Assembly: GCA_002346535.1 (NCBI GenBank)
Contig: DDZZ01000038.1
Location: 221,629 to 285,628, forward strand
DNA: 64,000 bases
Direction: 5' to 3'
Source: Opitutales bacterium UBA2995
Lineage (GTDB): Bacteria; Verrucomicrobiota; Verrucomicrobiia; Opitutales; UBA2995
A program made the translations under genes and the position numbers. Shown piece after piece: positions 27,658-37,050 of this stretch (its first letter is position 1; each line of letters begins with the position of its first letter). The notes beneath the pieces were generated by a model. The model saw nothing but the letters and a program-made list of their open reading frames with translations. It made no database searches and was not told the origin of the DNA.

Positions 27658-28130
27658 ATGGCCAAAATCTCAATCCTATTCATGCAACTCAAATGCCTCA
27701 GAAACAATTTCAAAACTGCCGGAGAAGTCGCAGTAAGCCTTTTTCCGTCATGAGCCATCCTCCTTAAAGGACACAATGAAGGGCAAAGGTGGGGCAATTA
27801 TGGCCTAAGTATACAATCATTGCCTCAACGATTTTCCTTTCCGAAAAGTTCGAAAAATCTACCTGAAGCTCTACCCGGGATCCATGGGGAAAAAGTAGAG
27901 GTAAAGACAGACGTTAGCTTTCTGCATGAGCCCAAGATTCATCTTGGAAATAGAGCAGCTATCAACTGGGGTTGTGTTTTGGATGGACGGAAGTTTGAAT
28001 TAAAATCGGGGACAATGTCTCAATTGGGCCTGATGCGACTATCCGGACCCTGAGGCATTATCGGAGCAGTCACCTTGATCGGACTTATTGGAGCTCGCCG
28101 CATGAACGCGAAAAGCTGACGGTAACTTAC
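27658..28130 (+). pseudogene. Degraded region with an acyltransferase (hexapeptide repeat) remnant
   Basis: From about 27870, one frame encodes EVKTDVSFLHEPKIHLGNRA and AINWGCVLDGRKF; near 28003 the frame shifts and continues as IGDNVSIGPDATIRTL. Together these are left-handed beta-helix repeats of the sugar O-acetyltransferase type, then similarity fades. Upstream, 27754-27837 in a further frame reads ILLKGHNEGQRWGNYGL, possibly the start of another polysaccharide enzyme, but I cannot name it. No intact gene covers this stretch. The terminator at 28140 follows. Confidence 0.5.
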
Positions 28131-28139
28131 TTTAACAGC

Positions 28140-28171
28140 AAAAAAGGCTCTCCTGTGGGAGAGCCTTTTTT
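28140..28171 (+). terminator. Rho-independent terminator
   Basis: GGCTCTCC (28146-28153), loop TGTG, GGAGAGCC (28158-28165) and a run of six T; six A precede the stem, so it may work in both directions. It ends the SDR/remnant transcript and insulates the histidine kinase gene. Confidence 0.9.
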
Positions 28172-28415
28172 GGTTCCCTATTTATTAGGAAGAATCGAAG
28201 AAGGCTTGAAAATGACCTACCATAAAGATTTGAAGATCCTGCCCAGATTTCACTCAATTTCCGCAAAAATTGTAAAAGGCATAGCAAAATCCCCAAAGTT
28301 TTTATAGGGAATTTCCATATGGACATTTGGTGTTTTTCCTGTAATAAATGACCGATTACTTTCTGAACCATCTGGAGAATTCAATCTAGGCCATTCAAGC
28401 TCAAAGACATAGAAA

Positions 28416-29423
28416 ATGCCAATCCAGGAAATTCCCTTGGAACTTGACCTGCTTTTGCAAAAGGGTGGTTTGGTGTACTGGCATGCCGGAGACTTGCGAC
28501 GATCCGTATCCCTAATATCACCATGGGCTCCATCTATATTGGGGGAAAAAGCAGATACCCTGACTCCGGAAGACGACTGGCTCAAGCATGTCCACCCAAA
28601 TGACCGTGAAACCCTGATTAGGGCCGTCGAAGACAACGACGGAAAGGAAATCTACCAAATCGATTATCGTTGGTCCCATTTGGAAGATTCCTACATTTGG
28701 CTTAGAGAACTTGGGAAGCGCAAATCTGCAGATTCACACGAATTTGAAGGCCTATTTTACGCAATCGGCGAACAAAAAGATCTGGAGCACCGGGTTCTCA
28801 AAATTTCTGAAAGAGAAAAAAGAAAACTCGGTCGGGAACTTCATGACGATTTGTGCCAGCAATTGGCAGGAATGCTTTTTTTTACTAACAATCTGGTTTA
28901 CCAAATCAAAACTGGGAAAGATGCTGATACCTTGATTGAAGCTACAAAAGAAATTAAAAAGCAGCTCCAATTGGGGATCGAAAAGGCCAGATGCCTCTCC
29001 CACGGATTGAATCCGGTTAGTCTGGAAAAAAAGTCTTTTCAGGAGTGTCTAATCGAACTCATTCAACAGTCCCAAACTTTATACTCAATCAACTGCCAAT
29101 TTCACATGGAGTCCGACGTGGTTATCAATAATCAAGACCTTGCTAATCATTTATTTAGGATTACCCAAGAATCCATCAATAATGCCGTACAACATGGAGA
29201 TTCGGATACAATAAGTATTACTTTACGAAAGGAAGGGGACTTTGGTATTTTGACTATTCGGGACAATGGGTCAGGGCTTAAGGATAACTCGGAAAATACG
29301 GACGGCATGGGACTACACAATTTAAGAAGTCGGGCGCGAATGATTAACGCGTCCATAAAAATAGGAAACAATGATCGGGACGGAGTATCGGTCTGCTGCA
29401 AATTTGCTTTTCAATCCAGGTAA
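28416..29423 (+). CDS. PAS-containing sensor histidine kinase, NarX/DegS type
   Basis: Cytoplasmic two-component sensor; no membrane segment is seen. Residues 20-125 resemble a PAS_3 fold (WLKHVHPNDRETLI, then QIDYRWSHLEDSYIWL). The HisKA_3 phosphoacceptor segment LGRELHDDLCQQLAG has His143, and the HATPase domain shows QESINNAVQHG (N box), IRDNGSG and GMGLHNLRSRA. Two NarL-family regulators and a CheY-like protein follow, the first only 3 bp downstream, so it probably phosphorylates at least that one. The signal is unknown; a PAS domain could bind a small ligand or cofactor. Confidence 0.92.
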   Translation: MPIQEIPLELDLLLQKGGLVYWHAGDLRRSVSLISPWAPSILGEKADTLTPEDDWLKHVHPNDRETLIRAVEDNDGKEIYQIDYRWSHLEDSYIWLRELGKRKSADSHEFEGLFYAIGEQKDLEHRVLKISEREKRKLGRELHDDLCQQLAGMLFFTNNLVYQIKTGKDADTLIEATKEIKKQLQLGIEKARCLSHGLNPVSLEKKSFQECLIELIQQSQTLYSINCQFHMESDVVINNQDLANHLFRITQESINNAVQHGDSDTISITLRKEGDFGILTIRDNGSGLKDNSENTDGMGLHNLRSRARMINASIKIGNNDRDGVSVCCKFAFQSR

Positions 29424-29426
29424 ACT

Positions 29427-30113
29427 ATGACGGCGCCTTCTCAAACTAAAGAACGTAAGATAAATATTTTTTTAGTAGATGACCATCCACTCATTCGGAA
29501 AGGCTTGTCCCAACTCCTTGGACAGGAGGAAAACATGCAGATTTGCGGTGAGGCTGAGAATGTCCCAACAGCCTTGAAAGGCATTTCTCAGACAGGTCCC
29601 GACCTTGTCATTGCCGATATCTCTCTCCCAGGAAATAATGGGCTTGAGCTTATTAAGAATATCAAAGCCCTTTATCCACACCTGAAAGTGTTGGTCTTCT
29701 CAATGCACGACGAGATCGTGTATGCCCAGCGAGCCCTACGAGCCGGAGCCCGGGCTTACATCATGAAGCAAGAAGATGTCGAAAAAATTAAGGTGGCCAT
29801 CCGGCGAATCATGGGAGGAGACATTTACGTAAGTCAGAAAGTTTCGGACCAACTGTTGCACCAGATAGTCAATGGCACAGCTTCGAGCAGCCAATCGCCG
29901 GTCGACAGACTCAGTGACCGCGAACTCGAAGTTGTACAGTCAATTGGAAACGGACTTTCAACTCGGGAAATTGCTGGTTCCCTCAATGTTTCCGTAAAAA
30001 CGATCGAGTCCCATCGTGCCCATATTAAGGGGAAGCTGAATCTGAAGAACGCGACAGAGCTCGTACAGTTTTCAGTGCAGTGGGTAGAGCAAGAAAACAG
30101 TAAAATGCACTAA
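29427..30113 (+). CDS. LuxR/NarL-family response regulator
   Basis: DNA-binding regulator of 228 residues. The receiver has the acidic pair DD in FLVDDHPLIRKG, phosphoacceptor Asp64 in LVIADISLPG and Lys in the MKQEDV region. The C-terminal LuxR HTH is LSDRELEVVQSIGNGLSTRE to VKTIESHRAHIKGKLNL. It lies 3 bp after the kinase and is surely its partner. It resembles the next regulator gene closely enough to suggest tandem duplication. Confidence 0.94.
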   Translation: MTAPSQTKERKINIFLVDDHPLIRKGLSQLLGQEENMQICGEAENVPTALKGISQTGPDLVIADISLPGNNGLELIKNIKALYPHLKVLVFSMHDEIVYAQRALRAGARAYIMKQEDVEKIKVAIRRIMGGDIYVSQKVSDQLLHQIVNGTASSSQSPVDRLSDRELEVVQSIGNGLSTREIAGSLNVSVKTIESHRAHIKGKLNLKNATELVQFSVQWVEQENSKMH

Positions 30114-30177
30114 AAGCGGGTCGTTTGGCCCCGCAATTTGCTCCTAGATTGGGATGCCTCGATTGATTATTTGAGTT

Positions 30178-30219
30178 GCCCCTAGGATACTAGGAAAGTC
30201 CGTAAGGGGCTACCCCTAG
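30178..30219. promoter_or_regulatory. Two dyads between the tandem response regulators
   Basis: CCTAG-GATA-CTAGG (30181-30194) and AGGGG-CTA-CCCCT (30205-30217) share the CCCCTAG word (also in GCCCCTAGG just upstream). TACCCCT fits the NarL heptamer TACYYMT. They lie about 185-220 bp upstream of the second regulator gene and could be binding sites for either regulator. No hairpin with a T-tract is formed. Confidence 0.35.
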
Positions 30220-30398
30220 AGAAGCTGAGGACTTTCATGCAATTCCTTAACGGGGAACAACCTGATTGTAAGTATCATAGGCAATAGCCTACAATAATTC
30301 CCGAGTTGATTTTTTTCCTAAACTTTGAGCTACATTTGATTTTTTAATTTTGGGACAAAAGCTATCCGGTTTCTGCTCTAACCGTCTGTGCGTCTAAA

Positions 30399-31067
30399 AT
30401 GAATAAAGAAGCCCCCAAGAACATACTAATCGTAGAAGATCACCCCATCCTGATGTATGGGCTCAAGCTGATTATTGAAAGCGAAGAGGGGTTTGATATC
30501 ATATCCGTTGTAAATTCTAAGGAACAGGCTATGGACCAGATTGGGACGCTGGATCCTGATCTCATTGTTATTGATATTTCTCTGCAGTACCAGGACGGGA
30601 TTTCACTCATCAAAATGATAAAAGGATTGGAAGTGAAGATTCCAATCCTTTGCTTATCGATGCACGACGAGCTTTACTATGCGGAACAATGCTTGAGAGC
30701 CGGAGCCAGCGGATTTATCACAAAATCCGAACCCTGCGAAGTAATCGTCAGTGGAATCCGCAAAGTCCTCGAAGGGGGAATTTGTTTAAGTGAGTCCATA
30801 CGTCGTGAAATACTCAAACAAATGGGGCATGGACCTTCTCCATGGCTGAACGCGGGCGAAAGCATCCTTAGCAATAAGGAAATTCTCGTTTTCAAATGTA
30901 TTGGACAGGGCCTTAATAATCGGGAAATCGCTGAAAAACTAAATTTAAGCATTAAAACAGTAGAAGCCCACAGGTACCGCATCAAAAAGAAGCTGAACCT
31001 GAAAAATTCTATCGAGCTTATTCGGCTTGCGATTCGGAAAACCAGTGGCGAGGCCGCCATTCTCTAA
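30399..31067 (+). CDS. LuxR/NarL-family response regulator, second copy
   Basis: A 222-residue receiver plus LuxR HTH protein. VEDHPILMYG gives the acidic pocket, DLIVIDISLQ carries Asp59, and LSNKEILVFKCIGQGLNNRE with IKTVEAHRYRIKKKLNLK is the HTH. It has its own 285-bp upstream region with dyads, unlike the first regulator, so it may be separately controlled, possibly by its paralogue. No kinase is specifically adjacent. Confidence 0.93.
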   Translation: MNKEAPKNILIVEDHPILMYGLKLIIESEEGFDIISVVNSKEQAMDQIGTLDPDLIVIDISLQYQDGISLIKMIKGLEVKIPILCLSMHDELYYAEQCLRAGASGFITKSEPCEVIVSGIRKVLEGGICLSESIRREILKQMGHGPSPWLNAGESILSNKEILVFKCIGQGLNNREIAEKLNLSIKTVEAHRYRIKKKLNLKNSIELIRLAIRKTSGEAAIL

Positions 31068-31250
31068 GGCTATCCCCTGAGGCAATTCAGAATCCAGCAC
31101 AGGATTCTTGGGATATCCTCCACATTTGATCTACAAGTTGACTTGATATTTGTGTAAATATTGAATATTTAGGCATTTAAACCTGAAACTACAACTCGTC
31201 ACTATTACAGGTGATCCCCATATTAAGTTACCAAATTTCCAAAATCCTAC

Positions 31251-31613
31251 ATGGCTAAGATACTACTAGTCGAAGACCTGTCCGCCAGTCGCGAACTGTA
31301 TTCTACTATGCTGCAAAACCTCAAATACGAGGTTGTTGAAGCTGCCACTGGTGAGGAAGCCCTAAAACTGATTAAACAAGACGGTGCCTCATTTGATGTA
31401 CTTGTAACGGATTTGGTGCTCCCAGACATTGGCGGACTCGAACTTGCTTCAGGGGTTTATAAGTTAAGTCCGAAAATAAAAATCCTCATTATCTCAGGTT
31501 ACACAGAAGATATGGTCATACTGGAGGACCACCTGAAATCAAACACCGTATTTCTGGCCAAACCTTTTGAGGTAGCATCGCTGAATGCGAAAATTCAGGA
31601 GTTAATCGGCTAA
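31251..31613 (+). CDS. Single-domain CheY-like response regulator
   Basis: A 120-residue receiver domain with no output domain: acidic residues ED at 8-9, phosphoacceptor Asp54 in VLVTDLVLPDIGG, Ser in LIISGYTED and Lys in AKPFEVASLN. It ends the signalling cluster and may act as a phosphate sink or relay for the upstream kinase. Upstream at 31090-31107 lies an inverted repeat, GAATCC-AGCACA-GGATTC. Confidence 0.92.
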   Translation: MAKILLVEDLSASRELYSTMLQNLKYEVVEAATGEEALKLIKQDGASFDVLVTDLVLPDIGGLELASGVYKLSPKIKILIISGYTEDMVILEDHLKSNTVFLAKPFEVASLNAKIQELIG

Positions 31614-31712
31614 GCTCCAGTCCTCTCGGAAGCGAAGAGGCACCTCGAATCTGGAAAATTTGCTTCTTTATTCTTTTTGACCCCTTTAGGCTTTCTGTCA
31701 GCCTGAGCGGCC

Positions 31713-33407
31713 ATGCCCAAAAAATCTGCCTACGCCATATTCATTCTGACCTTGGTGTTTTTCGCCTGCTTTTTTTTGTGGCCGATTTTGCAAATTATTA
31801 AGGGAGGATTCATCAATGCGAATGGATCCTTCACCTTCGTCTATTTTTTTGAAATTTTCGCCAATCCAATCTATATGGAAGGATTGCGGAACGCGTTCCT
31901 GATTGCTTTCCTGACCACCTTTTTCTCATTCCTGATTTCCACTCCCCTGGCATTTGCAACTGACCGATTTCAGTTTAGCGGCAAATCCATTTTGCAAAGC
32001 CTTTTGCTGGTACCGATCATCATGCCGCCTTTTGTTGGCGCAATCGGCGTAAAACAAATTTTCGGTCAGTACGGTGCGCTTAATGCACTTCTTCAAAAAC
32101 TTGGAATACTAGCTCCCGAAAAAACTATTGATTGGATCGGCGTGAATCCATTCTGGGGAATGGTAATTCTGAACACACTCCACCTTTACCCGATCATTTA
32201 TCTCAATGCGGTAGCCGCCCTTGCCAATATTGATCCCAACATGGAGGAGGCTGCCCAGAACCTTGGGTCAACAGGACTAAAAAAGTTTAGGAAGATTACA
32301 TTGCCTCTAATGAGGCCAGGTTTATTTGCCGGTGGAACGATCGTATTCATCTGGGCTTTCACGGAACTCGGAGTTCCCCTAATCTTCGATTATTCCAGAA
32401 TCACCTCGGTTCAAATCTATTACGGCATAAAGGATATCGGCGGTAGTCCGTTCCCCTATGCGCTCGTGGCGGCGATGTTGGTGGGATCTATTTTGATTTA
32501 TGCCGTCGGCAAAGGCATTTTTGGCCGAAGCAGCTATGCTATGATGGCCAAGGCCACTCACGCATCGCGGACTCGCCAACTGAACATCAAAGGAACCATT
32601 TTTTGCTGGCTAGCCTTTTTGTCAGTAATCGGCCTGGCAATTCTGCCCCATCTGGGCGTGATTATTCTGTCTTTCGCTCCCGATTGGTATGCGTCCATCC
32701 TGCCACATGATTGGACATTGAATAACTACAACTTGGCGCTGGGACATTCCCTCACTGTTTCATCTATTGGCAACAGCCTGAAATACGCATCGGCGGCAAC
32801 CGTCTTTGATATTGTTTTGGGCATTTGTATCGCTTGGGTCCTTGTCCGCACAAAATTGCCCGGCAAAGCATTTCTGGACACCTTGGCAATGTTGCCCTTG
32901 GCCGTTCCAGGACTGGTACTTGCGTTTGGATACCTGGCGATGAGCCAGGAAGGGAAATTTTTTGAGTTTCTGAACCCTATCGAGAACCCAACGTTTTTAT
33001 TGATCGTAGCTTACGCCATTAGAAGGTTGCCATACATTGTCCGAAGTGCGGTGGCAGGATTCCAGCAATCCAGTGAAACTTATGAAGAAGCTGCCCAAAA
33101 CCTTGGTTGTGGTCCGGCCAAATGCATATTGAAAATTACCCTGCCCCTCATCGCGGCGAATTTATTGGCAGGTGCGTTACTCAGTTTTTCATTCGCCATG
33201 CTCGAAGTATCCGATTCTTTGATACTCGCTCAAAAACAGGCATTCTATCCCATTACAAAAGCCATTTATGAACTATTCCAACTATTGGGAGACGGGCGTT
33301 TTGTCGCATCCGCATTGGGAGTATGGGCCATGGCGTTTCTGGCAACCTGCATTCTCGGAGCAAGCCTCATATTGGGCAGGAAGCTGGGAGCAATTTTTCG
33401 AGCTTAA
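31713..33407 (+). CDS. ABC transporter permease with two transmembrane domains (FbpB/ThiP type)
   Basis: A 564-residue inner-membrane protein with about twelve hydrophobic segments and two BPD_transp_1 domains. The two EAA loops, both EEAAQNLG, lie near residues 178 and 457 and would dock the ATPase. This double permease is typical of ferric iron and thiamine uptake systems. The binding protein and ATPase genes that normally accompany it are absent here, so it is either orphaned or served by a distant locus. A weak hairpin follows at 33416. Confidence 0.9.
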   Translation: MPKKSAYAIFILTLVFFACFFLWPILQIIKGGFINANGSFTFVYFFEIFANPIYMEGLRNAFLIAFLTTFFSFLISTPLAFATDRFQFSGKSILQSLLLVPIIMPPFVGAIGVKQIFGQYGALNALLQKLGILAPEKTIDWIGVNPFWGMVILNTLHLYPIIYLNAVAALANIDPNMEEAAQNLGSTGLKKFRKITLPLMRPGLFAGGTIVFIWAFTELGVPLIFDYSRITSVQIYYGIKDIGGSPFPYALVAAMLVGSILIYAVGKGIFGRSSYAMMAKATHASRTRQLNIKGTIFCWLAFLSVIGLAILPHLGVIILSFAPDWYASILPHDWTLNNYNLALGHSLTVSSIGNSLKYASAATVFDIVLGICIAWVLVRTKLPGKAFLDTLAMLPLAVPGLVLAFGYLAMSQEGKFFEFLNPIENPTFLLIVAYAIRRLPYIVRSAVAGFQQSSETYEEAAQNLGCGPAKCILKITLPLIAANLLAGALLSFSFAMLEVSDSLILAQKQAFYPITKAIYELFQLLGDGRFVASALGVWAMAFLATCILGASLILGRKLGAIFRA

Positions 33408-33415
33408 CTTTGATT

Positions 33416-33442
33416 ATGGCCTTCGGCCATCTTAGCTTTTTT
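33416..33442 (+). terminator. Possible terminator after the ABC permease
   Basis: ATGGCC-TTC-GGCCAT (33416-33430) is followed after six bases by six T. The three-base loop and the gap before the T-run make it weak. Confidence 0.4.
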
Positions 33443-33468
33443 CAAAGTCCCAACCCAAATCATATGAA

Positions 33469-33945
33469 ATGCCCTCAGATCCGGAAATCCTACTCCATCG
33501 CTATCCGGCCTTGGCTGAGCTGAAGCCGAATATCGAAACCGCTTTCGACTATTTAAGCACTTGCTATAAAAAAGTCATAACAAGGCCCTATTATGCGGAG
33601 ACGGCGGCAGTGCTACCGATTCGGACCACATAGCAAGTGAACTGCTTAAAGGGTTCGGAACCCAGAGAAAACTCAAACCAGAGGAATTTCAAAAGCTCGG
33701 TGAATCGATGGCAAAAAATCTTCAAGGCTCGCTTCCCGCAATCAGCCCACCTTGCGTGGTGGCAGCCAATACCGCCTTCCTCAATGGCTCCGATCAGACT
33801 ACGTATTTGCGCAACTCACCTATGGGTTGGGACAAGAGGGAGATGGGCGATGAGCACGTCGGGAAACTCTAAGAATGTGGTCCTAGCCGAAGAGGTGGCT
33901 CGGGCGAATGATCGAGTCCCCAAGCGGTGCCACGTGATTTGTTAG
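33469..33945 (+). pseudogene. SIS-domain phosphosugar isomerase remnant (GmhA-like), frameshifted
   Basis: Fragments in successive frames rebuild a sugar isomerase: MPSDPEILLHRYPALAELKP from 33469, then in a new frame LLCGDGGSATDSDHIASELL with LKGF, LQGSLPAIS, AANTAFLNGSDQ, and finally in a third frame MSTSGNSKNVVLAEEVARAN to about 33920. The GxGGSAxDSxH and STSGNSKNVVLA motifs are characteristic of D-sedoheptulose-7-phosphate isomerase and its DiaA/SIS relatives. At least two indels break the frame. If it was gmhA, its loss would remove heptose from the LPS core unless a second copy exists. Confidence 0.75.
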
Positions 33946-34020
33946 CCTGGAGGTTATGATTATATGTTTTTAAGGTTGTATAAGAGCTAAAGGTTCTGGC
34001 GTAAGGAGGCCGAGTTTAGC

Positions 34021-34287
34021 TCACCTCAACCAAAAGAAATTGAGGATATCAACTAAAACATTCCAGGCAGCCTTATGGATACGGGTTCTCCGGTTCAAAT
34101 GACCAATTAGAGATCGCGAGATAGGATATTCCAGCTCTTTATGGGAAAGAAAAAACTTAGTCGCCAAAACGGTATCTGGATTTCCAAGCCGAACCAACTC
34201 ACGCACCTGGTAGTTAATGTGTTCGGCTAAACCGCCAACATCTGCAGGCACATAAACGAGAAATTTGAGCTGAGGTCGATTAGCCAC
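34021..34287 (-). pseudogene. Truncated glycosyltransferase N-terminus
   Basis: An 88-residue frame begins like a GT4-type glycosyltransferase: KFLVYVPADVGGLAEHINYQ and VRELVRLG match the first beta strand, the glycine-rich acceptor loop and helix. It stops after one subdomain; the second Rossmann domain with the E-x7-E motif is missing and is not found in other frames downstream. Probably a remnant of a polysaccharide gene rather than a working protein. Assignment is from N-terminal style only. Confidence 0.5.
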
Positions 34288-34440
34288 ACAAAACGGTCAA
34301 TATCCCGAATCGAGAGTCATCGATCTAATTGAGTTGAGAGACTTTAGGATAAAATAAAACTCCACTCAATAGGCCAATCGACCCCTGCAGCAACCTCGCA
34401 TACAGCCCTCTATCACTTTGGCAATCTTGTGAATAAGCGA

Positions 34441-37050
34441 TCAGGCAGCTTTTGTGTGAGCTTGAACGGTAACTCCCGAATCTGAAATTCCAACTTCAAT
34501 CATGCTACCCTCTGGGATTTCTCCACTGATCAATTTACGAGCGATGGCGGTTTCCAAATGCTTTTGAATAAACCGCTTCAGCGGCCTGGCCCCGTAAACC
34601 GGATCAAATCCTTTTTCGGCAATCCATTCAATAGCCGAATCAGGCACGTGCAGTTCCACATCCCGCATCTTCAATCGAATCCTCAATTTCTGGAGCAGCA
34701 ATCCCACAATCTTTTCAATTTCTTCAAGCTGCAAAGGTTTGAAGATCAAAGAATCGTCGATTCGGTTTAAAAACTCCGGACGAAAATTGGACCGCAAATC
34801 CGCAAATATCGATTCACGCACACTTTCACTGATCTGCCCATTGTCCAAACCATCCATCAACCGGTGGCTTCCTAAATTGGAGGTCATAATAATCACCGTG
34901 TTTTTGAAATCTATCGTGCGGCCCTGAGAATCGGTTATTCTACCATCATCCAATATCTGCAATAGAATATTGAATACGTCATGGTGGGCCTTTTCTATTT
35001 CGTCAAACAATACCACGGAGTAAGGCTTTCTTCGGACAGCTTCAGTCAATTGCCCACCTTCATCAAAACCAATGTAACCAGGAGGAGCCCCAACCATCCG
35101 AGAAACTGAATGCTTCTCCATATACTCGGACATATCCAGCCGGACCAAGTTGTCCTCGTTATCGAACAAGGCCTCGGCCAATGTCTTGGCGAGCTCTGTC
35201 TTCCCAACGCCGGTATGCCCAAGGAACAAAAATGAACCAATCGGTTTTTGCGGATCCTTGATCCCGGAACGCGCACGCAATATCGACTCGGCAACCGCAG
35301 TCACAGCTTCGTCCTGCCCAATAACACGTTCATGAAGCACTGAATCCAGGTTCAACAATTTCTGCTTCTCACCTTCGAGCAAACGCGCAACAGGAACTCC
35401 AGTCCATCGCGATACGATTTCGGCAATCTCTTCTGAAGAAACCTCTTCTTTGAGAATTTTTGCTTTGTTAGCTGTAACCTCATCAAGCTGTGCAAGTTCC
35501 TCCTCCATTTGTGGGATTTTGCCATGTCGTAGTACGGCTGCTTCATTCAAATCATAGGAACGCTCCGCTCGTTCCATGGATTGCTTCGCGCTCTCAATTT
35601 CTTCTCGCAGCTTTTGCACCTGAAAGAGCTCATCTTTCTCTGACTGCCATTGGCGCCGAACGCTTTCCGATGTTTCCTTCAAACCAACGAGTTCTTTCTT
35701 CAAATCTGAAAGCCGCCGTTTGCTCGCTTCGTCTTTTTCCTGGAGTAGCGCAGCTTCCTCGATCTCCAACTGCATGATTTTTCGCTGCAAAGAATCAAGC
35801 TCGGTCGGCATGCTGTCCATTTCAGTACGGATGGTTGCGCAAGCTTCGTCCACCAGGTCGATGGCCTTGTCGGGCAAGAACCGACCTGAAATATAGCGAT
35901 TCGAAAGTACTACGGCATTAACAAGGGCGTTGTCCTGGATGCCCACACCATGGTGCACTTCGAAGCGCTCTTTAAGTCCGCGTAATATAGAGATAGCCTC
36001 TTCAACAGTGGGCTGATCCACCTGAACGGGTTGAAACCGTCTTTCAAGTGCGGCATCTTTTTCGATGTGCTTACGGTATTCGTCGAGCGTAGTAGCGCCG
36101 ATACAATGCAATTCACCCCTTGCCAGCATGGGCTTCAATAAGTTTCCCGCATCCATGGCACCATCGACTTTTCCTGCGCCAACCACCGTATGCAGTTCGT
36201 CAATAAACAAAAGGATGCTGCCTTCACTGGATTTGATCTCCTTTAGAACTGCTCTCAACCGCTGTTCAAATTCCCCTCGAAATTTGGCTCCGGCAATAAG
36301 GGCACCCATATCGAGAGAAAACAGGGTACGGTCTTTCAGGCCTTCAGGAACATCGCCCCGCACAATTCGTTGGGCAAGGCCCTCGACAATAGCTGTCTTC
36401 CCAACTCCCGCTTCTCCAATAAGGACCGGATTGTTTTTTGTTTTTCTCGATAAGATTCGAATGACCCTTCGGATTTCTTCATCCCGTCCAACGACAGGAT
36501 CAATTTTGTTGGCTCGTGCCAATTCCACCAAGTCCACCCCATACTTTTCCAAAACGTTGTAAGTGTTTTCAGGATTCGGGTTAGTCACCCGCTGGCTTCC
36601 CCGAAGCTCTTTCAAGGCCTTCAAAAGCGCCTTCTTTTCCAAGCCAAAGCTGGAAAAAAGATCGGCAAGCGCCTCAGGCTTGTTAACTACCAGTAAGCCG
36701 ACAAACAAATGCTCCACGCTGATGAATTCATCATTAAGCCGGCTCGCTTCCTTTTCAGCCTCTGCAAAGGCCTGATTCAGGGCCTGGGTCACATAAACCT
36801 TAGATACATCTGCACTTCCCGACATCTTGGGTAGTTTTTCCAACTCGCGGTCTAGGGCTAAGGACAAAGCGTTAGCAGAGAGGGAAACCTGGGAAAGTAG
36901 CTCGGCAACAATACCGTTTTCTTGATCAACCAGCGCTTTAAGCAGGTGAAGGGTACCCACTTCAGGATTTCCAGAGTTTTGGACGTACTTTTGAGCGTCC
37001 TGCATAGCCTGTAAGGACATTTCCGTAAATTTTTGGGTATTCATGCCCAA
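34441..37050 (-). CDS. clpB: ATP-dependent disaggregase ClpB
   Basis: Hexameric Hsp100 that dissolves protein aggregates with DnaK. The N-terminal Clp repeat domain begins MNTQKFTEMSLQAMQ; ATG 37044 (MNTQKF) is an alternative start. The first AAA+ domain has GEAGVGKTAIVEGLA and LFIDELHTVVGAG, the coiled-coil middle domain is rich in Glu, Lys and Leu, and the second AAA+ has GHTGVGKTELAKTLA and VVLFDEIEKAH with the GAPPGYIG pore loop. Full length at 869 residues. Monocistronic; no clear heat-shock promoter was recognised. Confidence 0.98.
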   Translation of the reverse strand: MGMNTQKFTEMSLQAMQDAQKYVQNSGNPEVGTLHLLKALVDQENGIVAELLSQVSLSANALSLALDRELEKLPKMSGSADVSKVYVTQALNQAFAEAEKEASRLNDEFISVEHLFVGLLVVNKPEALADLFSSFGLEKKALLKALKELRGSQRVTNPNPENTYNVLEKYGVDLVELARANKIDPVVGRDEEIRRVIRILSRKTKNNPVLIGEAGVGKTAIVEGLAQRIVRGDVPEGLKDRTLFSLDMGALIAGAKFRGEFEQRLRAVLKEIKSSEGSILLFIDELHTVVGAGKVDGAMDAGNLLKPMLARGELHCIGATTLDEYRKHIEKDAALERRFQPVQVDQPTVEEAISILRGLKERFEVHHGVGIQDNALVNAVVLSNRYISGRFLPDKAIDLVDEACATIRTEMDSMPTELDSLQRKIMQLEIEEAALLQEKDEASKRRLSDLKKELVGLKETSESVRRQWQSEKDELFQVQKLREEIESAKQSMERAERSYDLNEAAVLRHGKIPQMEEELAQLDEVTANKAKILKEEVSSEEIAEIVSRWTGVPVARLLEGEKQKLLNLDSVLHERVIGQDEAVTAVAESILRARSGIKDPQKPIGSFLFLGHTGVGKTELAKTLAEALFDNEDNLVRLDMSEYMEKHSVSRMVGAPPGYIGFDEGGQLTEAVRRKPYSVVLFDEIEKAHHDVFNILLQILDDGRITDSQGRTIDFKNTVIIMTSNLGSHRLMDGLDNGQISESVRESIFADLRSNFRPEFLNRIDDSLIFKPLQLEEIEKIVGLLLQKLRIRLKMRDVELHVPDSAIEWIAEKGFDPVYGARPLKRFIQKHLETAIARKLISGEIPEGSMIEVGISDSGVTVQAHTKAA

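Noticed and set aside
31090..31118. GAATCC-AGCACA-GGATTC and GGATATCC as terminator
   Set aside because: No T-run follows; more likely an operator-type dyad or chance.
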